64,000 nt of DNA from assembly GCA_047602125.1 (NCBI GenBank), contig JASGIB010000001.1, positions 1,178,001 through 1,242,000 of the forward strand. The letters are read 5' to 3'. The stretch is from Pseudoluteimonas sp047602125 (lineage in GTDB: Bacteria > Pseudomonadota > Gammaproteobacteria > Xanthomonadales > Xanthomonadaceae). The notes beneath the pieces are model-generated. The model did not search any database. It saw only the letters and a program-made list of their open reading frames with translations, and was not told the DNA's origin. Within the stretch, counting starts at the first letter, position 1. Each line of letters starts with the position of its first letter. Shown here in pieces: positions 24,189 through 32,970 of this stretch. The translations under genes and the position numbers were made by a program.

Positions 24189-27163
24189 GCGAGCCCGTCC
24201 TCGATCTGTCGCCCTCGCCCGGCGACGAGGTCAAGCGCACGACCTGCTACATGTGCGCCTGCCGCTGCGGGATCAAGGTGTGGGTGAAGGGCGGGAAAAT
24301 CCGCTACATCCAGGGCAACCGCGAGCATCCCGTCAACCAGGGCGTGCTCTGCGCCAAGGGCGCGAGCGGAATCATGCAGCACTATTCGCCGGCGCGATTG
24401 CGCAAGCCGCTGCTGCGCACCGGCGAACGCGGCGCGGGCGAGTTCCGCGAAATCGAATGGGACGAGGCGCTCGACATCGCGGCCTCGTGGCTCAAGCCGA
24501 TCCGCGAACGCAATCCCGACGAACTCGCCTTCTTCACCGGTCGCGACCAGTCGCAGGCGCTGACCGGCTGGTGGGCGCAGCAGTTCGGCACGATCAACTA
24601 CGCCGCGCACGGCGGTTTCTGTTCGGTGAACATGGCCGCGGGCGGCCTGTACACGCTCGGCGGTTCGTTCTGGGAATTTGGCGAACCGGACTGGGAACAC
24701 ACGCGCTACCTGATGCTGTGGGGCGTGGCAGAAGACCACGATTCCAACCCGATCAAGCTGGGGCTGGGAAAACTCAAGGCGCGCGGCGCGAAGATCGTCG
24801 CGGTCAACCCGGTGCGCAGCGGCTACGGCGCCATCGCCGATGAATGGATCGGCATCCGCCCCGGCACCGACGGCCTGTTCGCGTTCGCGCTGGCGCACGA
24901 ACTGCTGCGCATGGACCGCATCGACCTGGATTACCTCGTGCGCTACGCCAACGCGCACTGGCTGGTCATCGACGATCCCGGCGACGCGGATGACGGACTG
25001 TTCGCGCGCGACGCGCAAGGCAATGCGTTGTGCGCCGTGCAGGGCAGCGGCTTCGCCCGAGCCGAGGCCATCGACATCTCCCCCGCAGTCGTCGGCGAAT
25101 ACACGCTGCCCGACGGCCGCAAGGCGTGCCCGGTGTTCCAGTTGATCGTGGATCGCTACCTCGATCCGCAATACGCGCCGGAAGCCGTCAGCGAGCGCTG
25201 CGGAATCCCCGCCGACACCATCCGCCGCATCGCGCGCGAACTGGCCGAGGCGGCGTTCGAATCGAACTTCTCGCTGCCCATCGCATGGACCGACAGCTGG
25301 GGCCGCGAACACGCGTCCATGCAGGGTCGCCCGGTGTCGATGCATGCGATGCGCGGCATCAGCGCGCACAGCAACGGCTTCCACACCTGCCGCGCCCTGC
25401 ACCTGGTGCAACTGCTGCTCGGCGCGATCGATGCGCCCGGCTCGTTCCGCTACCAGCCGCCGTATCCGAAGCCGATTCCGCCGGCGAACCGCCCCGGCAA
25501 GGCGCGCAAGGCCGACGGCACGCTCGATGCCGGGCCGCTGGGTTTCGTGCACGGGCCCGAAGACCTCGTCGTCGACGAACGCGGCCAGCCGCGCCGCATC
25601 GACCACGCGTATTCCTGGGCCTATCCGCTGTCCGCGCACGGCATGATGCACACCGTCATCCGCAACGCCTGGGCCGGCGATCCCTATCGCATCGACACGC
25701 TGTTCATGTTCATGGCGAACATGAGCTGGAACTCGTCGATGAACACCACCGAGACGATGCGCTGGCTCACCGACAAGGACGAATCCGGCGAATACCGCAT
25801 CCCGCGCATCATCTATTCCGATGCCTACGCGTCGGAGATGGTGGCCTACGCCGACCTGGTGCTGCCGGATACGACCTACCTCGAGCGCTTCGATGCGATT
25901 TCGCTGCTGGACCGGCCGATCAGCGACGCCGATGCGGCCAGCGATGCGATCCGGCACCCGGTGTTCGATCCAGCGACGCAACTCGACGAAGACGGCAAGC
26001 CGCGCGACGTGCGCGGTTTCCAGTCGGCGCTGATCGATCTCGGCGCGCGCATCGGCTTGCCCGGGCTGGTGAACGAAGACGGTTCGCCCAGATACCGCGA
26101 CTACGCCGACTACATCGTCCGCCACGAACGCATGCCGGGCGTCGGCCTGCTTGCCGGATGGCGTGGCGAGGACGGCCAAAGCGAAGGCAAGGGCGCGCCG
26201 AATCCGCAGCAATTGCAGCGCTACATCGAGCATGGCGGCTTCTGGCACGCGCCGACCCCCGAGTCCGCGCGTTACTACAAGATGGCCAACCGCGATTACC
26301 TGCAATGGGCGCAGCGCTTCGGTTTCGTGCCGAACGACGCGCCCATCGTGCTGCAACTGTATTCGGAGACGCTGCAGAAATTCCGGCTGGCCGCGCAGGG
26401 CCACGGCGCGATGCAACCGCCGCCGGAACACCGCGAGCGCGTGGCGACCTACTTCGATCCGCTGCCGATCTGGTACGAGCCGTTCGAGCACGCGCAACTG
26501 CGGAACTCCTCCCCTTTGCGCGAAGCGCAAGGGGGAGGTTGGGAGGGGGTGGCTCTTGGCGACGGCGAAAAGCACCCCTCCCCGACCCTCCCCTTCGCCT
26601 TCGGCGAAAGGGAGGGAGAAGAACGCTTCCCGCTTTCCGCCATCACCCAGCGCCCGATGTTCATGTACCACGCCTGGGGTTCGCAGAACGCCTGGCTGCG
26701 GCAGATCGCCGCGCGCAACTTCCTCTACCTGCACCCGGACACTGGCGCGAAATACGGACTGGCGGACGAGGACTGGATCGAAGTGTCTTCGCACAACGGC
26801 GACATCTCGGTGCAGGCGAAGTTCGCGGCCAACGTGCAGCCGGACACGGTCTGGACCTGGAACGCGATCGGCAAGCGCAAGGGCGCGTGGAAGCTCGCGA
26901 AGGATGCGCCGGAAGGCGACAAGGGCTTCCTGCTCAACCACCTGATCTCCGATGTCACGCCTAAGGGCGATTACGCCAATGCCGATCCGGTCACCGGGCA
27001 GGCCGCGTGGTTCGACCTGCGCGTGCGGATCCGGAAGATCGGCGGCGGCAAGGCCGGAGCAGGCGCCGGCGAGAGCGAACCGCAGTTCCCGCCGCTGGCA
27101 TTCCCCGAGGCAAGCGAACGCCCGCTGCGGTATGGTGCGGGGATGCGCGGCCGGCGGGGCTGA
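24185..27163 (+). CDS. soeA: Molybdopterin oxidoreductase, SoeA-type sulfite dehydrogenase catalytic subunit
   Basis: A 992-residue DMSO-reductase-family molybdoenzyme. C21, C24, C28 and C56 bind a [4Fe-4S] cluster (CYMCACRC...LCAKG), and C146 in GGFCSVNM is the likely Mo ligand. There is no Tat signal, consistent with cytoplasm-facing SoeA, which oxidises sulfite to sulfate and sends electrons through SoeB and SoeC to quinone. The GTG at 24185 overlaps the lipoprotein stop. Oddly, residues about 775-811 are encoded by a dispersed palindromic repeat inserted in frame shortly before the C-terminal molybdopterin-binding domain. Another sulfur-compound or related substrate remains possible. Confidence 0.82.
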   Translation: MSEPVLDLSPSPGDEVKRTTCYMCACRCGIKVWVKGGKIRYIQGNREHPVNQGVLCAKGASGIMQHYSPARLRKPLLRTGERGAGEFREIEWDEALDIAASWLKPIRERNPDELAFFTGRDQSQALTGWWAQQFGTINYAAHGGFCSVNMAAGGLYTLGGSFWEFGEPDWEHTRYLMLWGVAEDHDSNPIKLGLGKLKARGAKIVAVNPVRSGYGAIADEWIGIRPGTDGLFAFALAHELLRMDRIDLDYLVRYANAHWLVIDDPGDADDGLFARDAQGNALCAVQGSGFARAEAIDISPAVVGEYTLPDGRKACPVFQLIVDRYLDPQYAPEAVSERCGIPADTIRRIARELAEAAFESNFSLPIAWTDSWGREHASMQGRPVSMHAMRGISAHSNGFHTCRALHLVQLLLGAIDAPGSFRYQPPYPKPIPPANRPGKARKADGTLDAGPLGFVHGPEDLVVDERGQPRRIDHAYSWAYPLSAHGMMHTVIRNAWAGDPYRIDTLFMFMANMSWNSSMNTTETMRWLTDKDESGEYRIPRIIYSDAYASEMVAYADLVLPDTTYLERFDAISLLDRPISDADAASDAIRHPVFDPATQLDEDGKPRDVRGFQSALIDLGARIGLPGLVNEDGSPRYRDYADYIVRHERMPGVGLLAGWRGEDGQSEGKGAPNPQQLQRYIEHGGFWHAPTPESARYYKMANRDYLQWAQRFGFVPNDAPIVLQLYSETLQKFRLAAQGHGAMQPPPEHRERVATYFDPLPIWYEPFEHAQLRNSSPLREAQGGGWEGVALGDGEKHPSPTLPFAFGEREGEERFPLSAITQRPMFMYHAWGSQNAWLRQIAARNFLYLHPDTGAKYGLADEDWIEVSSHNGDISVQAKFAANVQPDTVWTWNAIGKRKGAWKLAKDAPEGDKGFLLNHLISDVTPKGDYANADPVTGQAAWFDLRVRIRKIGGGKAGAGAGESEPQFPPLAFPEASERPLRYGAGMRGRRG
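26507..26617. repeat. CTCCCC-family palindromic repeat inserted in frame within soeA
   Basis: The block begins CTCCTCCCCTTTGCGCGAAG and ends CGAAAGGGAGGGA. It closely matches the intergenic copy at 33904-34011 and is related to 18982-19088. It is 111 bp, exactly 37 codons, carries no stop in the soeA frame and adds a Gly/Glu/Pro-rich loop. The flanking protein sequence reads as continuous family sequence (EHAQLRN before, PMFMYHAWG after). Confidence 0.88.
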
Positions 27164-27204
27164 GCCCGGCGCGCGTCGCAGATACCACCGGAGACCCTGA
27201 TTCC

Positions 27205-28971
27205 ATGGGATGGCAAGCCTGGGCGACCGTCGCCATCATCGTCGCGGCGGTGATCGCCTTCGCCAGCGAGAAGATCCGCATCGACCTGGTCGCGTTGATC
27301 GTGCTGGCGTTGCTGGTGGTGCTGAAGATCGTCGGCCTCGACGACGCCCTGAGCGGCTTCAGCAACGAGGCCACGATCACCGTGGCCGCGATGTTCGCGC
27401 TGAGCCTGGGCATCGAGCGTTCCGGCGCGCTGGAACCGCTGATCCGCTGGCTGTCGCGGATCAGGAAGCCATGGCTGCTGACCCTGGCGATGATGCTGAC
27501 CATCGCGCCGATGGGCGCGTTCGTGAAGAACATCGCGCTGGTCGCCACCTTCCTGCCGCTGGCGCTGCGCGTATGCGCGCGCTCGGGCACCTCGCCGGCG
27601 CGGGTGCTGATGCCGATGGCCTACGCGGCGCAGATGGGCGGCGTGTGCACGCTGATCGGCACCTCGTCCAACCTGCTCGCCGACACGCTCGCGCAGAAGC
27701 ACGGGATGGCGCCGATCGGCGTGTTCGAGTTCACCAAACTCGGCGCCATCCTCGCGCTCGCCGGCATCACCTACCTGCTGCTGGTGGGTCGCTGGCTGTT
27801 GCCGCAGAAGGTCGACGCGCAGTTGCCGGTGGAACAGGACATCGGCAAGTACGTGGCGGAATTGCGCGTGGGCCGCGATTCGGCGATCCGCGACAAGACC
27901 ATCGAAGACGTTGGCATGGGCGAGAAATTCGGCGTCCATCCGATCCAGCTGCTGCGCGGCGAGGAAGAACTGTGGTCGCCGCGTTCGGAAAAACTGCAGG
28001 CGGGCGACGTGCTGCTGGTGCGCGGCGAGTGGGAGAAGATCGAGGATTTCCGCAAGGTCGCCAGGCTCGAGCACGCGCCCGAGCACCGCTACACGCAGGA
28101 AGGCGACGATCCGCGCGTGCTGGTCGAGATCATGGTCGCGCCGGCGAGCCGCGTGCAGGGGCGCACCCTGCCGGAACTCAACCTGCAGTGGCTGTACGAC
28201 GCCAACGTGCTCGCCATCCATCGCCGCGGCCACGTGCTGCGCAGCACCCTGAAATCGGTGGAACTGGACCTCGGCGACGTGCTGCTGATGCTGGTCGACG
28301 AGGACAAGGTGCCGCGATTGCGCAGCGACGACCGCTTCATCGTGCTCAGCGCGCGCGAAGAGGCGACATCGACGCCGCGCAAGGCCTGGCTCGCGGTCGG
28401 GATCATGGCTTCGGTGGTGGTGGCGTCGGGCCTGCACTGGCTGCCGATCCCCGCGGCCGCGATCTGCGGCGCGGTGGCCATGGCCTTCGCCGGTTGTTAC
28501 GGGCGCCGCGACATCTACCAGTCGATGGACTGGAAGATCATCGTCCTGCTCGGGGCGATCCTGCCGCTGGGCATCGCGATCGAGAAGACCGGCCTCGCCG
28601 ACGCGGTGGTCTCGGGCAGCATGGGCCTGGTCGGCGAACACGGGCCGCTGCTCGCGCTGCTCGTGGTGTACCTGCTCACCGCGCTGCTGACCGAACTGAT
28701 GGGCCACAACCCGTCGGTGGTGCTGATGATCGGCATCGCGATTTCGATGGCGCATTCGGTCCACGCCGATCCGCGCCCGTTCGTGGTCGCGGTGGCGTTC
28801 GCGGCGGCGACCTCCTTCGCCACGCCGGTCGGCTACCCCACCAACACCATGGTCTATTACGCCGGCGGCTATCGCTTCACCGACTTCATGAAGGTCGGCA
28901 TCCCGCTGATCGCGATGTTCTGCGCCTTGTCGATGTGGCTGATCCCCAGGTTCTGGCCGTTCCATCCCTGA
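27205..28971 (+). CDS. SLC13/DASS-family permease with RCK_C domains
   Basis: A 588-residue membrane transporter. The N-terminal half has about five membrane helices with the DASS signature LIGTSSNLL. A soluble insert of about 170 residues, near 205-375, looks like two TrkA-C (RCK_C) domains (VGMGEKFGVH, LQAGDVLLVRG, LDLGDVLLML). The second half has the matching helices and FATPVGYPTNTMV. Such proteins are predicted sulfate or other anion transporters. Its position between soeA and soeB suggests it moves sulfate or sulfite; this is inference. Confidence 0.87.
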   Translation: MGWQAWATVAIIVAAVIAFASEKIRIDLVALIVLALLVVLKIVGLDDALSGFSNEATITVAAMFALSLGIERSGALEPLIRWLSRIRKPWLLTLAMMLTIAPMGAFVKNIALVATFLPLALRVCARSGTSPARVLMPMAYAAQMGGVCTLIGTSSNLLADTLAQKHGMAPIGVFEFTKLGAILALAGITYLLLVGRWLLPQKVDAQLPVEQDIGKYVAELRVGRDSAIRDKTIEDVGMGEKFGVHPIQLLRGEEELWSPRSEKLQAGDVLLVRGEWEKIEDFRKVARLEHAPEHRYTQEGDDPRVLVEIMVAPASRVQGRTLPELNLQWLYDANVLAIHRRGHVLRSTLKSVELDLGDVLLMLVDEDKVPRLRSDDRFIVLSAREEATSTPRKAWLAVGIMASVVVASGLHWLPIPAAAICGAVAMAFAGCYGRRDIYQSMDWKIIVLLGAILPLGIAIEKTGLADAVVSGSMGLVGEHGPLLALLVVYLLTALLTELMGHNPSVVLMIGIAISMAHSVHADPRPFVVAVAFAAATSFATPVGYPTNTMVYYAGGYRFTDFMKVGIPLIAMFCALSMWLIPRFWPFHP

Positions 28972-29002
28972 GCCGCGCCGGCCGCGCGTATCATCCCGCC
29001 AC

Positions 29003-29641
29003 ATGGACGCGCCGCTGGACTGGTATTTCGACTTCATCTCGCCGTTCGCCTACCTGCAGTGGCGACGGCTGCGCCGCGACCACGCGGGCGTGGCGTTGAA
29101 TCCGAAACCGTTGCTGTTCGCCGCGATCCTCGACCACGTCGGCCAACTCGGCCCGGCCGAGATCCCGCAGAAGCGCCGCCACACCTACCGCATCGTACTG
29201 TGGCAGGCGCGCGAGCTCGGCATCCCGCTGCATTTCCCGCCCGCGCATCCGTTCAACCCGCTGCCGGCCTTGCGCCTGTGCCTTGCCGCGCAGGATCGGA
29301 CCCGGGCGATCGACGCGATCTTCGACCATCTCTGGGAACGCGGACTGCAAGGCGACAGCATCGAAACCCTGGCCGGCGTCGCGAAGTCGCTCGGCATCGA
29401 CGACATGGCCGCGGCGATTTCGCGCGACGAGGTAAAGCGCGAACTGCTGGCGAACGGCGAGCAGGCCAGGGCACTGGGCGTGTTCGGGGTTCCGACCCTG
29501 AAGGTGCGCGACGAACTGTTCTGGGGCAACGACGCCACCGACCTCGCGCTCGCGTACGCGCGAGATGCGTCCGTGCTCGACGCCGAGATGCGCCGCGTCG
29601 ACGAACTGCCAGAAGCCGTGCAACGCAGGAGACCGGCGTGA
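29003..29641 (+). CDS. 2-hydroxychromene-2-carboxylate isomerase / DsbA-family oxidoreductase
   Basis: A 212-residue thioredoxin-fold protein of the kappa-GST group. The N-terminal WYFDFISPFAYL contains the Ser that activates glutathione in HCCA isomerases, and the cis-Pro motif is GVFGVPTL. There is no CXXC. The name reflects naphthalene degradation, but no such pathway is nearby. Its stop overlaps the soeB GTG (GTGA), placing it in the soe operon, where a glutathione-linked role with sulfur species is conceivable but unproven. Confidence 0.85.
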   Translation: MDAPLDWYFDFISPFAYLQWRRLRRDHAGVALNPKPLLFAAILDHVGQLGPAEIPQKRRHTYRIVLWQARELGIPLHFPPAHPFNPLPALRLCLAAQDRTRAIDAIFDHLWERGLQGDSIETLAGVAKSLGIDDMAAAISRDEVKRELLANGEQARALGVFGVPTLKVRDELFWGNDATDLALAYARDASVLDAEMRRVDELPEAVQRRRPA

Positions 29642-30384
29642 CCGCGCTGCCGCCGCCGTCGGCGAAGAAGCTCGGCCTGGTGATCGACCTCGACACCTGC
29701 GTCGGCTGCCACGCCTGCGCGACCAGTTGCAAGGAATGGAACGCCGGCGGCATCGCCGGGCCGCTGACCGACGAGCATCCCTACGGCAAGGATCCGCAGG
29801 GCGTGTGGTTCAACCGCGTGCACAGCTACGAACTCGCGCCGGACGAATCGACGAAGCAGCCCGCGCAGACCCTGCATTTCCCGCGTTCCTGCCTGCATTG
29901 CGAAACGCCCGCCTGCGTCACCGTCTGTCCGACCGGCGCCAGTTACAAGCGCGCCGAGGACGGCATCGTGCTGGTCGACGAGGACAAGTGCATCGGTTGC
30001 AAGCTGTGCAGCTGGGCCTGTCCGTATGGCGCACGCGAGTATTCCGCGGTCGAAGGCGTGATGAAGAAATGCACGCTGTGCGTGGATCGCATCTACAACG
30101 ACAATCTCGACGAAATCGACCGCCAGCCGGCCTGCGTGCAAGCCTGCCCGACCCGCGCGCGCCATTTCGGCGACCTCGGCGACCCGGAATCGGATGTGTC
30201 GAAACTGGTCGCGGAAAGAAGCGGCGTCGCGCTGATGCCCGAGCTCGGCTACGCGCCGACCAACCGCTACCTGCCGCCGCGTCCACGGCGCACGGGCGAC
30301 GACGAAGCGCCTGCGGACAATGCATCGCACGTCGACGCCGGCAACCTCGCATCGCGCTGGCTCAACCGCATCCTCAAGCGCTGA
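29638..30384 (+). CDS. soeB: 4Fe-4S ferredoxin-type electron transfer subunit, SoeB-like
   Basis: A 248-residue iron-sulfur subunit of the DmsB/PsrB family. Four cysteine groups are visible: CVGCHACATSC, the CLHCETPAC group, CIGCKLCSWACPYG and CTLC with a later CVQACPTRA, enough for four [4Fe-4S] clusters. The protein carries electrons from SoeA to the membrane subunit. There is no signal peptide, in line with a cytoplasmic site. The GTG start overlaps the previous stop, and the membrane subunit follows three bases after its stop. Confidence 0.87.
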   Translation: MTALPPPSAKKLGLVIDLDTCVGCHACATSCKEWNAGGIAGPLTDEHPYGKDPQGVWFNRVHSYELAPDESTKQPAQTLHFPRSCLHCETPACVTVCPTGASYKRAEDGIVLVDEDKCIGCKLCSWACPYGAREYSAVEGVMKKCTLCVDRIYNDNLDEIDRQPACVQACPTRARHFGDLGDPESDVSKLVAERSGVALMPELGYAPTNRYLPPRPRRTGDDEAPADNASHVDAGNLASRWLNRILKR

Positions 30385-30387
30385 CGC

Positions 30388-31308
30388 ATGCACCCCGCCC
30401 TTTCGGTCATCTTCTTCACCACCCTCTCCGGCACCGGCTATGGGCTATGGCTGTGGCTGGGCCTGCGCATCGCGTTCGGGCCGCGCGCCTACGATTTCGA
30501 ACCGATCGGCTGGTTCTTCGCCCTGCTGCTCGGCGCGGTGCTGACCACCATCGGCATCGTCGCCTCGCTCTGGCACCTCGGCAAACCGATGCGCGTATGG
30601 CGCGCGTTCTCGCAATGGCGTACCTCGTGGATGTCGCGCGAAGGCGTGATGGCGGTCGCGACTCTCGGCGTGGCGGTGTTGATGGTCGCGCCGTTGCCGA
30701 TTCCGCACGAAACCGCGCAACGCCCGCTCGCCGCCCTGCTCGCCCTGTGCGCGCTGGGTACCGTGTGCAGCACCGCGATGATCTACGCTTCGCTCAAGCC
30801 GATCCCGGCGTGGCGGCATCCGCTGGTGCTGCCGGGCTATCTCGGCTTCGCCCTGCTCACCGGTGGACTCGCCTTCGCCGCATTGCCGCAGGCGTTGCCG
30901 GTGTTGCGTTTCGCATTGCCGATCCTGCTGGCGCTGGCCATCGCGATGGCGATCCTGAAAGTCGTTTACTGGCGCGCGATCGATGCGGAACCGTTGCCGC
31001 AAACCCGCGGCGATGCCATCGGCCTGCCGAACCGCAAGCCCTCGGTGTTCGAGCGCCCGCATACCGAGGCGAATTACCTGACGAAGGAAATGGGCTTCGT
31101 CGTCGCGCGCAGGCATGCACGCGTCCTGCGAGCCTTTTCGCTTCTGCTATTCGCATTCCTGCCCGCCATCTGCATCGCGCTCACCTACGCGATTTCGCAA
31201 CCATGGCCGTGGATATTCATCGCGGCGTTGTGCGCGATCGCCGGTGCGTTCTTCGAGCGCTGGTTGTTCTTCGCCCAAGCGAAGCATTTGGTGATGTTGT
31301 ATTACTAG
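30388..31308 (+). CDS. soeC: DmsC/NrfD-type membrane anchor subunit, SoeC-like
   Basis: A 306-residue hydrophobic protein with about eight membrane helices, matching the dimethyl sulfoxide reductase anchor family. HPALSVIFFTTLSGTGYG at the start is typical, as is the conserved SLWHLGKP near residue 62. It would dock SoeAB on the cytoplasmic face of the membrane and reduce quinone. It ends the cluster; the next gene begins 11 bases after its stop but has very different base composition. Confidence 0.85.
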   Translation: MHPALSVIFFTTLSGTGYGLWLWLGLRIAFGPRAYDFEPIGWFFALLLGAVLTTIGIVASLWHLGKPMRVWRAFSQWRTSWMSREGVMAVATLGVAVLMVAPLPIPHETAQRPLAALLALCALGTVCSTAMIYASLKPIPAWRHPLVLPGYLGFALLTGGLAFAALPQALPVLRFALPILLALAIAMAILKVVYWRAIDAEPLPQTRGDAIGLPNRKPSVFERPHTEANYLTKEMGFVVARRHARVLRAFSLLLFAFLPAICIALTYAISQPWPWIFIAALCAIAGAFFERWLFFAQAKHLVMLYY

Positions 31309-31319
31309 CGGATCCCGCC

Positions 31320-32135
31320 GTGAAAGCATTACACCTTCTACTCTTATCCATCGGACTCACCATCGTGATCGATGCGTCCGCGGCGGAACGTTGGCCGCTC
31401 GCATACCGCGACCAATCTTCCAATCAGTTCATTTGGGACAAACGAACCCCACGCTTGGTAAGGACTGTTGTTCCGCATCAATTTGTCCCCGAACTGCTCG
31501 CGGGACTCGGAGGTCCGCCTGACCCAGTCTATGTGACATCGGATAGATATTTTTCAGCTTCCGCTTGCGTCCAGCACGCCTGTCCCAGCAAATCCTTTTT
31601 CTGGTACGACACGAACACTGGTTCTGGACTCGGCGCCATCCTAGATGCTTGGGAAGACGGCGATTTAACACTTGTCTCGAAAACAATCGATCCGAAGAAC
31701 ATTCCCAATCCTGCCGTTTCCGACCTTCGACGCTGGCTCACCGATCTCGGCATTCGACCCAAGTCGGTCGTTTTCGCTGATGCAAAAGGCAAGAAATCCA
31801 GCTTGATTCCAGCCGACTTTGCCCCTGCGCAGAGTTTTGTTTCGCCTGTCGCCAGATCCAGTTTCAATTGCAGCAAGGCGGCCACCGTTATTGAGAAACA
31901 AATTTGCACGGACTCGACTCTCTCCAAGCTGGATTTGGAGCTGTCAGATTTAGTCAGGGAAATAAAACTCGGCCACTCAACCCTCCCCGACAGACACCAA
32001 CTACTGGAATTCCAGCGTGAGTGGCTTACCCATCGAGATCAGCAGTGCAAAGCGGAAATAGACATGGAAGCTTGCCTCGTAACTAGCTACAAACAGCAGT
32101 ACGACGCCCTGATGAATTGGAAGCCGAAAAATTAG
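31320..32135 (+). CDS. Secreted protein with C-terminal LprI-like (DUF1311) domain
   Basis: A 271-residue protein with a signal peptide (VKALHLLLLSIGLTIV then ASAA) from a GTG start at 31320. The middle, about residues 25-180, is not recognised. The C-terminal 90 residues contain the four-Cys lysozyme-inhibitor LprI-like pattern (FNCSKAATVIEKQIC, WLTHRDQQC, ACLVTSY). The DNA is clearly less GC-rich than the surroundings, suggesting horizontal transfer. A role in resisting host or competitor lysozyme is possible; the domain also occurs in proteins with no such role. Confidence 0.72.
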   Translation: MKALHLLLLSIGLTIVIDASAAERWPLAYRDQSSNQFIWDKRTPRLVRTVVPHQFVPELLAGLGGPPDPVYVTSDRYFSASACVQHACPSKSFFWYDTNTGSGLGAILDAWEDGDLTLVSKTIDPKNIPNPAVSDLRRWLTDLGIRPKSVVFADAKGKKSSLIPADFAPAQSFVSPVARSSFNCSKAATVIEKQICTDSTLSKLDLELSDLVREIKLGHSTLPDRHQLLEFQREWLTHRDQQCKAEIDMEACLVTSYKQQYDALMNWKPKN

Positions 32136-32178
32136 GGCGCCACTTATTCATGCTGACCCCGTTCCATACTTGATTCTG

Positions 32179-32206
32179 GTCGCGGCTAAAGCCGCTCCTA
32201 CAGGGA
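32179..32206. repeat. Short dispersed repeat GGCTAAAGCCGCTCCTACAG
   Basis: This intergenic motif is a small hairpin CGGCTAAAGCCG followed by CTCCTACAG. It is one of the commonest dispersed repeats in Xanthomonadaceae and Pseudomonas genomes. A related inverted pair (TGTAGGAGCG/CGCTCCTACA) lies at 56806-56860. I see nothing else in the 170-bp gap. Confidence 0.7.
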
Positions 32207-32307
32207 CGCGCGACTTGAGCCGTTCCTGAAGACCCCATCCCGCCCGGGTGGCAATCCCCGCCCCGACCCGGCAAAATCGGGCATGTAACCGTTTCCAACC
32301 GACGCCC

Positions 32308-32970
32308 ATGCTCGTCTCCACGTGGCTGGCACTGGCGGGATTGCCGGTCTTTTTCCAGCCCCTCCCCCAGTCCCCGGACCAGACTGCCGTCGCCGCCATC
32401 GCCAGTGGCGTGGGCCTCCACGCCCCCTGCCTGCGCCTGCGCTGCCCCGGCTACGAATGGCAGCGGCCCTCCGCGGCCATCACCTACCGCGAACGCCCGG
32501 CACCCGTCTCCGCCTCCTCGCTGCCTGGCGCGCGACCGGCCGGCATGCAGGGATTGAGCGCGCCGTATTCGTCCCAGTTGTGGAGCACCAGCTACTTCAA
32601 CGACCTCGGCATCGGCACCTCGCTGGGGATGAATCCGTTCCGCACGCCGGCCACCGACGTGCGCATGGCGTTCGGGCCGGCGCTGCGCATCCAGCCCTAC
32701 GTCGACGACGGCACCGCGCGGCGCGGGCTGGTGGCGCGCGGACTGGTCGCGATGAACCAGAAACTCGGCGACCACGCGCGGCTCACCCAACAGGTGAGCA
32801 TCGAGAAGGGACCGGCGAATACCTTCGTGCGCAATTCGTTCGGGGTGGACGTGTTCCTGCATCCGCAATGGGTGCTCGATTCCGACATCGAAACCGTCCA
32901 CGACACGGTGCCGGACGGCAGGGGCGTCACCGACACCACCGGCACGGTGAACCTGCGCTACAGCTTCTGA
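32308..32970 (+). CDS. Hypothetical protein with DUF481-like C-terminus
   Basis: A 220-residue protein. The first 45 residues are hydrophobic and Pro-rich without a clean cleavage site. The C-terminal half has the alternating strand pattern and phrase order of DUF481 (YdiY-like) outer-membrane beta proteins: KLGDHARLTQQVSIEKGPAN, NSFGVDVFL and the terminal VNLRYSF. It is about 100 residues shorter than full DUF481 proteins, so it may be a half barrel or a decayed member. Its stop overlaps the end of hemC by 13 bases, tail to tail. Confidence 0.6.
   Translation: MLVSTWLALAGLPVFFQPLPQSPDQTAVAAIASGVGLHAPCLRLRCPGYEWQRPSAAITYRERPAPVSASSLPGARPAGMQGLSAPYSSQLWSTSYFNDLGIGTSLGMNPFRTPATDVRMAFGPALRIQPYVDDGTARRGLVARGLVAMNQKLGDHARLTQQVSIEKGPANTFVRNSFGVDVFLHPQWVLDSDIETVHDTVPDGRGVTDTTGTVNLRYSF

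Noticed and set aside
29003..29641. Naphthalene degradation gene, suggested by the HCCA isomerase name
   Set aside because: No other aromatic-degradation gene is nearby, and its overlaps tie it to the soe operon. Only the fold-level assignment is kept.
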